The notes: generated by a model not told the origin, from the letters alone. 64,000 nucleotides of DNA from Megamerina dolium (GCA_963854835.1 OY978525.1:98225388-98289387); one strand, 5' to 3'; shown: positions 10,619-22,000, numbered from the stretch's first letter. Made by a program: numbers and translations.

Positions 10619-12483
10619 TTAAATTACTGCATTTTTCTGAGATATTTGAAAATTTGGGTATTTCTGTAAGCGATTCTCCTCCCATTCTTTCGGATGTGCA
10701 CGCTTGCGGTGTGCGTACATGTTTGCGTTCGAGTTGAATGTCTTCGGACAATATGTGCACGTATATAAAACACCACCTGTGTGTGTTGTCATATGCTCCT
10801 GCGAGAATAATAATACAATAATAAATATATTGAAACATTTTTATAAATCGTCGTTACCTTCAAGTTAGTCTCCCGCTTAAATGTTTTCATACAGAAGGAG
10901 CATGCATGTGTGCGTTTCATTGTATGCATATACTTCATGTGATATCGGTGAATATTTAGTGTTGGTGACGTTTTGCCACAAATTTTACAGGTTTGTGGTT
11001 TTTGACCTTCCTCCGAATGCATACGCTTTTTATGTGTTCCAAGATTATATTTGCTAGTCACTCTGACGCCACATATATCGCATTGATGAGTTGGAAGAGC
11101 TATACCAGAGTGTTCGACCATATGACGTTCAAATGCCTCTTTGCTGCATAGTGATTTGCCGCAAACATCACATATTATAGCATAAAAATTTAAATGCACC
11201 GTTTTGTGGTGGCGTATCATCAAGTGCTGAGTTACAAATCTGAAAATATATCAATATTCAATAGTATCTTCGTTGCATGTACATATGATGCTTACTTTTT
11301 TTCACAATCGGGACAGGATATAGTCTTTTGTTCATCTGGTGCATGCACTATCATATGCCGCAGATAGATATCTTTATTAAAGTACTTCTTTGAGCAGATT
11401 TTGCATTGATACTTGCGGTCACGCTTCTCTTCATGACGTTTCAAATGTAATTCATAACTGCGTTTTACAGCTAAAACTTTATTGCATTGTGGGCATTTGA
11501 AGGCCTGTGGGTTTTGGTGTGATTTAATATGATCGATGAGCAGGTGTCGCTTATAAAGTTTTTTATTACAGCATACCGCGTAACCCTGCTCCTCATGCTC
11601 AGCTCTAAAGTGTCTCTTTAGTGCTATAAATTTTTGAAATCCCTTTTCACAAATGAAACACGTTAAAGAGAAATGTTCCGCTATATATTCATCACGCCGA
11701 TCCACCTTTTTTAGGTTTTCGCTCTTTTCTGCTATAAATTCCTTATCGTCTTCCGCTGCTTCATCAGAATATGCTTCGTTATGATTATCAGGCGAATTTG
11801 CATCGTATTCAATTTTAATTGGTACCTCATCAATGGATCCACATGCTTCCTCAACGGGATATTCTATCTTAATTATTTTATCGACTTCTTTTTGTTTTTG
11901 CAATCGATCGCTACGACGTGCACTATTTGTCGATGTTTCTCTTAATGTATTTAATGATATTCCTACATTCTCGCCTATACTCTCGACATTTGATAATAGT
12001 TCTTCGTTCTTCTGTGTTTTAGGTCGACCACGGCGTGGCTTTTTAAGAGTGACACAACTGTCTTCACATTTTTCAATTTCAATATTAGCTTTTTCACCTA
12101 TAGGATCTTCAACGGTACTTTCGCAAAATACCACAGGTATTTGGTTTTGAAGAAGTTTGTGAGCACTCTCTATTCGCAGATAGAACTTGTGAAAACAATT
12201 CACAATTTTCCAACAATCACGGCAAATAAAACGTTTTTTGATATTTTCTTCATTTGGCTGCAAGAATATGATGAACAAATGTGAGCGCTCAAGGAATAGC
12301 AAATAAATATTTATTTCTCTGCATTAGTACCTGCAACCAGAAGTGTTTTACAATTACCCTCTCTATGCCCAGTTGTGTACCTTCTTTTGAGTAAATATGA
12401 ACATAAGAAGCAGCATTGGTTTCCAAGCACAGAATGCAATATTTGGGATAGAAGAAATCATCCGGCACTGCAAAATCGTCCAT
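10619..12483 (-). CDS. ZAD-C2H2 zinc-finger transcription factor, grauzone-like (558 aa, 4 exons)
   Basis: The exons are 12483-12331, 12257-11296, 11239-10858 and 10798-10619, with introns of 73, 56 and 59 bp at the same places and phases as in the gene at 4489-6487. All splice sites are GT-AG, including the first donor CAG|GTACTA. The ZAD cysteines are at 16, 19, 63 and 66; an AT-hook core RRGRPK lies near residue 128; an acidic linker follows, then ten C2H2 fingers from about residue 251. Finger 2 again has adjacent cysteines (VCCNKKL) and finger 5 is split by an intron. The product is expected to be a nuclear DNA-binding regulator. The start is the ATG that gives the same 51-codon first exon as both paralogues. 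An upstream in-frame TTG is ignored. Its targets are unknown. Confidence 0.9.
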
Positions 12484-13842
12484 TATCAAAGTTCCAATAA
12501 TCCAAATATAATGGTGCAGGTAGTCAAAACGTATCAGTAGTTAACATATCAGCTGTTCTGACCTATTTCATGTACAAACCATAAGCTGAAACCAGAATTG
12601 CGGCGGACGACGTAAGGCGGTCGGTGGTAAATGAACAGCGGGTAAACACAACTGCGGTGGTGGGCGGCGACACTCATTAACTTATCATTATCTATTTTTA
12701 TTTATTTGTACTTTAATTTATTCCTGAATATACAACTATAAGTATAAGTTAACTTCTTCAAATAAAAAACTGAAATTAATTTAAGTGAAAATCAGATTAA
12801 TTAACAATGTGTCGTCGCCCCTGGACGGTAAAAATAAAAATACAATATATTCCATCCAACGGTAAACCGTAAACCGCAGTAAAATTATACACTCATAAAG
12901 GCGGTATAATTCCGTACTATATGCGGTGTCAAATACCATGGTGGAATATGAGAGAACTCAAACAGACACGGTATTTGTAAGTGCGGTATACTGCGGTACA
13001 ACGCGGTACAAAACTATACCGCAGCATGCACAGTTGACCGAGATATATCGAAAGCAGAGTTGCAATTTAGAGCTAGAGTTTTATCACATATTTTATTTAC
13101 AAAGGTTTTATAGATTATAAATTTTACCTTTTCCTTTATAAAAACGTGAGTTCAAAAAATGCTTGTAATATATTTGTTGTCATAAATATAATGTTCTTTA
13201 GCTTTGTTTCTCACAGAGTAAGTAAAATAAATTTTAACTTTTACGTTTGTTGAACATTTATTTCTCAAATATGTTAATGCAACTTTATACAATATAAAAG
13301 ATCCTGAATATAGAAATATACGTACATAAAAAACATAAAATTAAAAAGACATTTTCACTACGCTAGGAAGACTGTTAAACTAATTGATTCCTTTATAAAA
13401 TAAACCATTTTGCGAGTTGCTCATATTAAAAATTGGCTCTTTAAAGTTGTTATTACTTCTAAATTATATGGCTTTCCCGTCTTAGCTGACTTCTTAGGTA
13501 TTTACGCACTTTGTAATGCTTTATTTTAAAAATGAATACCATAGCATTAAATACAATTTTTTCTTTAACTGACAACCATCCTAAACAATACAACATACTT
13601 CAATTACTTCAATTACATAAAAAAAATTCATTTTTCATAGTGCTTGTCCACATTTACCTGCCCAGGAGCGTCCTGCCCATGACCATCGTGTTCACGTTAG
13701 TACAATTGCGCCGGTTTTATTTGAATTGAAATACTACAGTGGTATTGGAATTTTGGAATAAAGTAGGGCTGTGCAATTAATCGTTTGTTTAAAAATTTTG
13801 ATTAGTCAAAATATAAAAAAAAAAAAAATAAATATGTGGCAC
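12484..13842. other. Intergenic region upstream of the zinc-finger gene, no gene seen
   Basis: No supported frame is present. A GCGGTA-rich block lies at 12895-13035 and a looser GCGG-rich patch at about 12598-12672. The remainder is AT-rich with no recognisable ends. Confidence 0.45.
12895..13035. repeat. GCGGTA-rich block, second occurrence
   Basis: Contains GCGGTATAAT, ACTCAAACAG and at least four GCGGTA words, some facing each other (GCGGTA...TACCGC). It lies about 410 bp upstream of the ATG at 12483; its counterpart at 7440-7560 is about 950 bp upstream of the ATG at 6487. Confidence 0.35.
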
Positions 13843-13970
13843 TTAAAGCCCCAAAGGGCTCATTGGCCGAGCTTCTCTTCCATTACTGTTGTGCGTCTTA
13901 AATTTTGGACAGTATTAGAATGGACCTACTTATTTTAGCCGGTTCCGAACGGCAGAACGCTTGTGGCACA
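13843..13970 (-). repeat. SINE copy, tail-end fragment
   Basis: Matches the body end of the SINE at 1663-1998 (AAAGCCCCAAAGGGCTC...GGCCGAGCTTCTC on the plus strand). It stops at CTTGTGGCAC where the next SINE copy begins, so it looks interrupted or joined by that copy. Confidence 0.65.
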
Positions 13971-13972
13971 TA

Positions 13973-14223
13973 TAAGCCCCAAAGGGCTCTTTGGCCGAGC
14001 TTCTGCTCAGTACTGTCGTGCGTGTTCAATTTTGGACAGTATTAGAAGGAAACTTCTTAATTTAGCTTGTTCCGGACGGCAGAACCCTTGTGACATAACT
14101 TTTTTTAGCTTTGTCCCAGAGTCCTATGCAAATTGTTACAGTCGGAAGAATTGCCAATTGTTTGCCGACAGGTTGCCTACGAATGAGAAGGCCAACGCAT
14201 TAATCACTAAGCTACGGCACCCA
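13973..14223 (-). repeat. SINE copy with diverged tRNA-like head
   Basis: This copy keeps the box A region (GTAGCTTAGTGATTA on the minus strand near 14223) and the whole body to GGGGCTTA, but box B is not recognisable. The head is shorter than in the copy at 1663-1998. Confidence 0.65.
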
Positions 14224-14268
14224 CGATTAATCAAATATAAAATTATTCGAATAATCATGATTTCCGGT

Positions 14269-14640
14269 GTGACATCTTGAGTAATTTGGTGTGTGAAATC
14301 TTATTTAAAATATATTGATTGTAAGAGACTTTTCTAACAAAAAAAAAAAAATTGTTTCTAAAAGGAGCGTAATCGTTGGAAAATAGTAAACACTGCCGCT
14401 GTGACATCTTGAGCAATTTGGTGTGTGCTCCGGTAAAATCAAATAAAATAAAGTCCATCTTATAGATTCAAGCGTCCAAAGTGTGGTTTTTTGTTTGCCG
14501 ACAAGAAGATAATCCTTTGGTATTGGTAACTTTTAATTAAAATATATTGATTATTGCAATAGGTGTGTTTATTTTTGGTGTGTGTAAGAGACTTTTCTAA
14601 CCTAAAAAAAACTGAAAATAGTTTCTAAAAAGGGCGTAAT
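14269..14640 (+). repeat. Imperfectly duplicated 5' UTR of the I-clade LINE
   Basis: Three segments occur twice: GTGACATCTTGAG with the following AATTTGGTGTGTG (14269 and 14401), GTAAGAGACTTTTCTAAC (about 14320 and 14585), and GTTTCTAAAAxGxGCGTAAT (about 14355 and 14620). Because this lies directly before ORF1 of the LINE, it is probably its 5' untranslated region with repeated promoter units. Confidence 0.45.
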
Positions 14641-16340
14641 GAGACCTGGTGGCGTTGCAGCGTCTTCAGTGTCTCATTTGTCTTGCAAAGAGATTGATTT
14701 TGAGAGCTTTGCTGGTGGTAAGGTACAACTTGCAAAATATATGAAACATATAGTTAACAAAATGGTTGACAAAATTAATGATAAAGTAAAGAATAATGAC
14801 GCAGGCCACTATTGCACAACTTGACGATAAATTAGTAGGCATGAGCACGAAAGTACAAATTAAGTTAGCAACAGCTAATGAGTCTAAAGACAGTGAAACA
14901 AACATGAATAAACATGTAAGTACCTCAACCGAAACTGAATTTTCTGGAAATTGTGAAATGGCCAACAGTGAGCCTATAACTGACATTTCTACAAGTAATT
15001 TGCAGAATTGTGATATAGAGCTTAGCTCTAACATTAATAATAAAAATGATTATCAAGGGCAATCAAATTGCTCGCCATCTTATGTACAAAAAGCCATAGC
15101 GAACCTTTTTTTGTCCTTGTTGACAGTTCCAACTGTGAATTATTCAAAAACCAGAAAATCAAAAGCGGAATGGGTCTATATCAGCACATCCGCAGCCTTA
15201 ATATAAATGGTATTGATCAAATTGATGGTATAGGAGTCTCTTTATATAAAGTACACTTTTTGAATGCCAATGAGGCTAACAAATTTGTTTCCAATAATGA
15301 GATAAAAAAATTGAAATTGAATGCGTTCATGCCAAAATCGGCAATTGAGACGTATGGAGTTATCAGGGGTGTAGGAACCTTCCTTTCTGATGACCAAATA
15401 TTACAGAAAATGATCTCAGATGTGAAAGTAAATTCAGTTTATCGTTTCCAAAGACAAGAAGTGAATGACCCTAAGAAATTTTGGCCCACTACGACTGTTA
15501 AAATTGGTTTCATAGGTAACAACCTTCCTATCAATGTTAAGCTAGAATATGTGCGTTTTGAAGTTCAACATTATTATCTACCGGTGCGTCAGTGCCGTAA
15601 CTGTGGAAGACTGGGACATACCCAGAATGGATGTCGCTCTGGAAAAATATGCTTACAATGTGGCAAGACTGACGGTTGCAATCCTCCCTGCAATGTGTGT
15701 TGATCACAAATCAAGGGACAACAAGATATGTCCGGTCTGGAGTAAGGAAAACAATATCAATGAGATTAGGGCCTTATAAAAAACATCGAGAAGTGAGGTA
15801 CTGAAAACCTACTACCCCTTGAGAGGAAACCGCTTTGAGGCGCTACTATTTAAAGATGGTGAATTTCCACCTCTGTCTGGTAGCAATGAGTCTTAGAAGG
15901 TAATCAACAATGACCAGGTAATCAATAGGAAAATGACACCAGAAAGAGCCGCGTCTTCAAAGGCAATAATACCTCCAAAACAAATAAAGAAATTATGCAA
16001 GTGCGTAGGGGAGCTATTCCCAAAACTAGGAACACTCCTGTTTTTGAGATGCCGGGATACTCGATCACCTCTCAGTTGGAGAAGGTGCTACATGAGGTCC
16101 TTAAGTTGGCAAGAACAGCTTTCACCAGAATTAATGACACCGAATCTCTAACTTAGATTAATAATCTAAGTCAATTGACAGAAAAAATTTTGATTGAAAG
16201 AGATATCGAGCAATTAAATTGTTGGCGACCAACAACTTGTTGTGATGATGAAATTTTTACAATATAACTGCCAGTCACTTAAGGCGAATATGGACAGCAT
16301 TGAGTATTATATATAAGTTTATCTAACACGTGCAGTCGCA
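14641..16340 (+). mobile_element. I-clade non-LTR retrotransposon, left part
   Basis: Holds a gag-like ORF1 with Cys-His knuckles and the first codons of an ORF2 endonuclease (YNCQSLKANMDSIEY near 16265-16300). The same endonuclease frame resumes at 27489 (NNVDICCFSEIFA) after the Tc1 and gypsy insertions, then falls into an A-rich tail at about 27570-27590. Almost all of ORF2 is therefore missing and the copy is internally deleted. Two ORFs with this knuckle pattern fit the I/jockey-like groups. Confidence 0.7.
14796..15778 (+). pseudogene. LINE ORF1 (gag-like, CCHC knuckles), frameshifted
   Basis: The product is an RNA-binding nucleocapsid-like protein of the LINE. The N-terminal part (from about 14796) is polar and rich in Ser, Asn and Glu. 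A frame change at about 15095 leads into a conserved core with PFFVLVD and LKLNAFMPKS-like text, then the knuckles CRNCGRLGHTQNGC and CLQCG...CNPPC near 15590-15700. A second frame change near 15700 leads to the last knuckle and the C-terminus KENNINEIRAL at 15778. The start is uncertain because a separate short frame precedes it at 14639. With two frame changes it is unlikely to be functional. Confidence 0.7.
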
Positions 16341-16342
16341 TA

Positions 16343-17984
16343 CAGTGGCTCCCAGCTTATTTCGTACAGTGACAGTTTAAAAATTGCTGCAGTCGTAATT
16401 CCTAATATAGCAAAAATTTGAACAAAATATAAATGCCATTTTTGAAAGGAAGGTTTGTTTTTTATTTTCCAAAATTTACTTTTTCAAAATTTTAGTGTTT
16501 GACACTATAAAAAAATAAAATAAGAAAAAAATAGGAAAATTCATGTCACAGCTTATTTCGTACAGTCTCTTTAAGTTCAAACTAAAAACAAAGTAAGTTG
16601 ATTTTAATATTTAGTATGACATCCCTTAGCGTTAATGACAGCTTGGAGTCTATTTGGCATTGAATCCACCAATTTTTGAGTGATGTCTGGTGTGATTTTT
16701 TTCCATTCTTCCATCAGTACCTTCTTTAGGTCTTGCTTATTAGAAATCTTGTGTGTTCTTATTTTATTGTCCAAAATAGACCAAAGATTTTCAATCACAT
16801 TCATGTCAGGTGACTGTGGTGGTGGAGACATCAAGTGTGGGCAGTTCCAAATAAGCCAAGATTGCACAATCCCAGATTTATGTTTTGGGTCATTATCTTG
16901 GTAGTACCGAAATTCTTCCCGCAAACCCAGTTTGTCTGCACTTTGAAGTAAATTGTTTTTCAGAATCTCGAGGTACTTCATTTTGTCCATTGTTTCCTCA
17001 ATTCACCTACTCCGGCTGCTGACATACAGGCCCAAACCATCACGCTACCGCCACCATGCTTCACTGTGGGCTTAAGGTTCTCCTTGTTTAGCTCGGTATT
17101 CGCTTTACGCCAAACATATGACATTCCGTCCGAGCCAAAAATATTAAACTTAGACTCATCCGCGAAAATAACGGTATTCCAGAACGCAGGAGTCTTAATA
17201 ATATGCTCTTTGGCGAAGTCAAGTCGGCGTTGTATATTCATTTTTGAAATGAATGGTTTCTTTCGGGCTACTCGACCGTTCAAGTCATGATTGCGCAGCA
17301 CACGTCGGACAGTTTCAGCACTGGATGATTTTCCTATTTCACGCTGAACCTCTGCAGCCAACTTCGGAGCGGATAACTTTGGATTTTTCTTAATTTTTCG
17401 TACAATATAACGCTCGTCTGATGCGTTGAAAATCTTATTAGGTGCTTCTCTGCCCTTGTTCTCCAACCGATTTTCGCGAACGAAGCGTTGAATGATGTAT
17501 TGGACAGTTGAGGCACTTAAATTTGTCATTTCAGCAATTTTTCGCACACTCTGACCTTTCCTAAAATGGTTAATTACCAGTTTACGCTGTTCCATCGTTG
17601 TACGACGACCCATAACGCTAAATGTTTAATTTACAGCACTTTAACTATTTAAAATAATAATAATAAAAATTGTTATAATAGTTAAAAAGGTCCAAAAACT
17701 CATACAATTCAAAAAAACTTTGTAACTGCGCGGCAGAATGAAACTTACTTACATTGAAGTTTGTGTACGAAATAAGATGTGAGCTGAAAATCAGCTGATC
17801 AATAGTTTTTCTCTCTTGCATGACAAAAAGAACAATTTTTGGGGTTCCCCGTTTTCTTATTAGGTTTACTAAACACATACACAGACATCTACATTCAAAA
17901 CTTATCGATAAGTTTTTTAGTTTCGATGTTACAGCCATTTACATAAAAATATATACACTGTACGAAATAAGCTGTGAGCCACTG
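16343..17984 (-). mobile_element. Tc1-like DNA transposon with IR/DR ends
   Basis: The ends are inverted repeats beginning CAGTGGCTCCCAGC (left) and CAGTGGCTCACAGC (right, minus strand), each next to TA (16341-16342 and 17985-17986). An inner copy of the end motif (CACAGCTTATTTCGTAC or close variants) lies about 200 bp inside each end (16546-16566 and 17762-17784). This is the two-direct-repeats-per-inverted-repeat layout known from Minos, Paris and Sleeping Beauty-type Tc1 elements. The transposase gene between them is on the minus strand. Confidence 0.9.
16604..17613 (-). pseudogene. Tc1-like transposase (DD34E), one frameshift
   Basis: From ATG at 17613, the first frame (to 16978) holds the paired-like helix-turn-helix DNA-binding region (GRRTTMEQRKLVINHF... 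then GKSSSAETVRRVLR) and the first catalytic Asp in FADESKFNIFG. A small deletion near 16990 shifts the frame. The second frame (to 16604) carries the second Asp in YQDNDPKHKS and the Glu in SPDMNVIENLW, with 34 residues between them, giving DD34E. Apart from that break and a few missing residues at the junction the length is normal for Tc1 (about 340 residues). All catalytic residues are present. As it stands the copy would not make full transposase. Confidence 0.88.
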
Positions 17985-18005
17985 TATATGATAAAATGCT
18001 GACGA

Positions 18006-18349
18006 TTGGTCCGCTCCCACGCTAACGATCAGTTTAGCAAAACGTACGTGAGAATATTCGAATTGCTAATTGACTATTGCAGCAAAGAGGAAGGAATTTC
18101 AACGACAACAACAATAGCACCAACAACAATAGTATCAAATACAACAACAACAATCCTCTTTAGAATTATAAGAAAATAATTATAGTGAAGTTAGTTTTTA
18201 AGTTAGTTATTAATTGTAGCTCATAGTGATAAGATCAGTTTCCACATAGTGGATCTTCCTTTAACAAACATAAGATTACTAAAATAACGAAGGACAGTCA
18301 TTAATGAAATAAAGACAACTTCCAAAATTCAACATAAGATTACTTAATT
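18006..18349 (+). repeat. Errantivirus 5' LTR
   Basis: Matches the 3' LTR at 27124-27488 nearly base for base from TTGGTCCGCTC to CTTAATT, except for a 5-6 bp gap near 18096 and scattered substitutions. The first 17 bp of the 3' LTR (starting AGTTAACAT) have no match here; other sequence occupies 17989-18005. Confidence 0.85.
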
Positions 18350-18360
18350 GGCGCCCAACG
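18349..18360 (+). promoter_or_regulatory. Primer binding site, tRNA-Lys type
   Basis: TGGCGCCCAACG directly after the LTR is complementary to the 3' end of a fly tRNA-Lys with CCA. This is where minus-strand DNA synthesis would start. Confidence 0.65.
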
Positions 18361-18536
18361 ACTACCCACAGAAGAATACCAAGGAATAATAAGGAAAAGA
18401 TGCTGAAAATTAATATTATAATGTTATATTAATAAATAATTGTAAAATTTTGTGAATCATAATTAAGAAAACTTAAGTGTGTAAAAGAAATAATTGTAAC
18501 AGGTAGGAAATAGTTGAAGTGAAATAAGCTCGAAAA

Positions 18537-19039
18537 TGAATGAAGCACAAATGAAAGAATTGTTTGAGGTATTTGCAAACAAAGTGACGTAAACACTGAG
18601 AGGAAATATAGATCAATTAGCAGAAAGAATAAGTGAACTAGAAATTCCGAGACAAGTTAAAGAATATGAGGCTATTTCTATAGTGAGTGGAGTGGTGTGT
18701 GATGAACCTTTGGATATTGTTAAAACTCTACCCGAATTTAACGGAGATGAGACAAAATATGTAAATTATTTGAGTCATACGTAGGCAGTTCAAAGCATTA
18801 CCAGGCTGTTGCCATAATAAGAAATAAAATCAATTGTCGTGCAGATGCCACATTAGCATCGTTTAATAAATTTCAAAATTTTAATGCGATTATAGCGAGA
18901 TTCGATTTTTCTTTTGCGGATAAACGTCCAATTTACTTGATAGAAGAGGAATTGTCCACTTTAAGGCAGGGACGTTCAAGTATCATAAAATTTTATGAAG
19001 AAGTTGAAAGAAAATAACCACATATAATAAACAAAGTGG
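18537..19039 (+). pseudogene. Errantivirus gag, first part
   Basis: Begins at the ATG at 18537 (MNEAQMKELFEVF). It has a stop after 18 codons (TAA near 18590), then the frame continues as a coiled-coil-like stretch and reads VKTLPEFNGDETKYVN. After a frame change near 18765 the conserved gypsy Gag core follows: AVAIIRNKINCRADATL, FDFSFADKRP and STLRQGRSSIIKFYEEV. It is cut at 19039 by the RTE insertion and resumes at 22397. Gag would form the virus-like core; this copy is broken. Confidence 0.75.
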
Positions 19040-22000
19040 TGGTCTGGTGGTGTTTTCGCAAGGTAACGTGTCTAACTGCCTCAACCAGGTGGGGCTAGCG
19101 CAATCCTTGTTGAACTCATCGCAAGTCAACTCACTGGCTGTCATGTAGTTTGATCTGAGCGCTATGTGATGATACCTTTATTTGTTAATGAGGGGTAGTC
19201 ATATAGCTTGCTCTGCTTACTCTGTGATGGCGCTTTCATTATTATTAATGGGGGCCCTCCATGTGGCGACCACCGGGCAACGTCTTCCTGGCACCCGCTG
19301 GGAGGCGGCTGAAGTGAGTGGCGAAAATCTCCTCGGTTAGAGGTTGTGCGTTGGGTTTGGGACCCGCCACATAAAAAACCCCCCCAATGAAAAAAACAAA
19401 TATGCCTCGGAGAAGGACTACCGTTTTTGTTGATGACCCCCGCAAACGAAAAAAGGACCACGATTTACGGATATGCACCTGGAATGTCCGATCCCTTTAT
19501 AGGGAGGGTGCCTCTATCCAGCTGGTTGATGTCCTCGAAAAATACAGAGCTGACATCACCGCTCTCCAGGAAATGCGATGGACAGGACAGGGCTGCTCCA
19601 AAAGAGCGTCCTGTGACATCTACTACAGTTGCCATGCTGAAAGGCACGAATTAGGATGTGGATTTTTGGTTAGCAAGAGACTACGACATCTTGTCTCGCA
19701 GTTCACGCCTGTGAATGAACGGCTGGCCACAATCCGCATCAAGGCAAAATTTTTCAACATCAGCCTTATATGTGCCCACGCTCCGACGGATGAGAAGGAC
19801 AATGTGACCAAGGAGAGCTTCTTTCAGCGCCTCGAAGAAGCTTATGACCGCTGCCCCCGCCACGATATCAAAATCGTGCTTGGCGACTTTAATGTCAGGG
19901 TGGGCAAGGAAGGTACCTTTGGTCCAACTGTCGGAAAATTCAGCCTCCACCAAAACACCTCCGATAACGGAATAAGGCTGATCGACTTCGCCGCAGCACG
20001 AAACATGGTAATTGGTGGTACCAGATTCCAGCATCTCGACATCCACAAAGCGACATGGCTGTCTCCAGATCATCGTACAAGAAACCAAATTGTTCATGTG
20101 TTGATTGACGGAAGGCATGCTTCCAGTGTGATGGACGTGAAATCGATCCGTGGTGCCAACATCGACTCGGATCACTACCTTGTTGCAGCTAAGGTGCGCA
20201 CACGCTTATGTGTCGCAAATAACAAGAGAAGTCCCACACAGAGAAAGCTTGACGTCAGTAAGCTGCAATCACCAAAGACAGCAGATGCATTTTCCACTCG
20301 ACTATCAGATCTGCTTATGCAGAACACTCCCCCACTTGATTATACATGCGCACGGTGGACACATATATCCCACTCCATGACTACTGCTGCCGAGGAGGTA
20401 ATCGGTTACTACCGGCCTCTGAGGAATGAGTGGTATGATCAGGAGTGTCGCGACGCTACCGCAGAGAAATACGCCGCCTACAGAAAAACCCTGCGTGCAG
20501 GCGTAACGCGAGCTGTTAAGGAGCGGTATAGAGAGAAAAGGAGTGCAGAGAGACGTCTTTTCAGGCGCAAGAAGAGGGAGTTGGAAAGACGCGAGTGTGA
20601 GGAGATAGAGATGTGTACCGACAAGAATGAGACTCGAAAATTCTTCGAAAAGATCAAGCGCCTGAGTGGAGGTTTAAATCCCGGAGCCTCTTCTTGTCGT
20701 GATGGAAATGGGAATCTGGTTACGGATGTCCAGAGTGTACTGAGCCTATGGAGGGAACACTTCTCCACGTTACTGAATGGCGATGCTACGAACAATTCCG
20801 CCAGTGGAGGAGAATGCCCGATAACCCCAATTACAGATGATGGTGTTGATGTTCCACCACCCGACTATGACGAGGTTGAAACGGCCATTTTAAGGCTGAA
20901 GAACAACAAGGTGCTGATGGCCTGCCTGCCGAGTTGTTTAAGACCGGAGGCGATGAGCTGCTCACCCGCATGCACCAGCTCATAAGCAGAATATGGTCGG
21001 ATGAAAGCATGCCTGATGATTGGAGGCTCAGTGTTCTCTGTCCTGTACATAAAAAAGGAGACCCCACAATTTGCGCCAACTACCGTGGAATAAGTCTCCT
21101 GAGCATCGCGTACAAGGTTCTATCGAGCGTACTCTGTGAAAGATTGAAGCCTATGCTCAGCAACCTGATTGGACCTTATCAGTGTGGCTTCAGACCTGGT
21201 AAATCCACCATCGACCAGATTTTCACACTGCGCCAAATCCTGGAGAAGACCCAAGAAAAACAGATCGACACACACCACCTATTTGTTGATTATAAAGCCG
21301 CTTTCGACAGTCCGGTAAGGGATTACCTCTACGCAACAATGTCTGAGTTCGGTATTCCTGCAAAGCTCATTCGACTTTGTAGAATGACACTGCATAACTC
21401 CCGTTGTGCAGTGAAAATTGGGAAGGACCTCTCCGCTCCGTTTAATACCGAACGGGGTTTCAGACAAGGTGATTCGTTATCGTGCGACTTCTTCAATCTT
21501 ATTATGGAGAAAATAATACGAGCTGCTGATCTACGACATAATGGCACTATCTTCAACAAAAGTGTCATGCTGTTAGCGTATGCCGACGATATTGACATAA
21601 TCGGCATGAACACGCGAGCAGTCAGTGCAGCATTCTCAGAGTTGGAAAGAGAGTCGCGTCGGATGGGTCTCACGGTGAACGAGGGCAAGACGAAGTATCT
21701 AGTGTCAACAAACAAAGAGTCCCGGCGTCTTGGACAGCACGTCACTGTTGACAACTACGCTTTTGAAGTAGTAAGGGACTTTGTCTATCTTGGAACCAGC
21801 ATTAACAGCAGTAATGACGTCAGCTTGGAGATCATGCGTAGGATAACTCTTGCTAACAGGTGTTACTTTGGGCTGAGTAAGCAATTGAGAAGTCGAGCCC
21901 TCTCTCGAAGAACGAAAACTACACTCTACAAGTCTCTCATCATGCCTGTCCTAACATATGGCGCTGAAGCCTGGACAATTTCCACCTCGGATGAGCGAAT

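Noticed and set aside
14269..14430. LTR pair suggested by repeated words before the LINE ORF1
   Set aside because: The repeats are short, broken, lack TG...CA ends and precede a LINE-type ORF1, so a repeated 5' UTR fits better.
16604..17613. Domesticated transposase gene
   Set aside because: Intact terminal repeats, TA duplications and a frameshift show an ordinary dead transposon copy.
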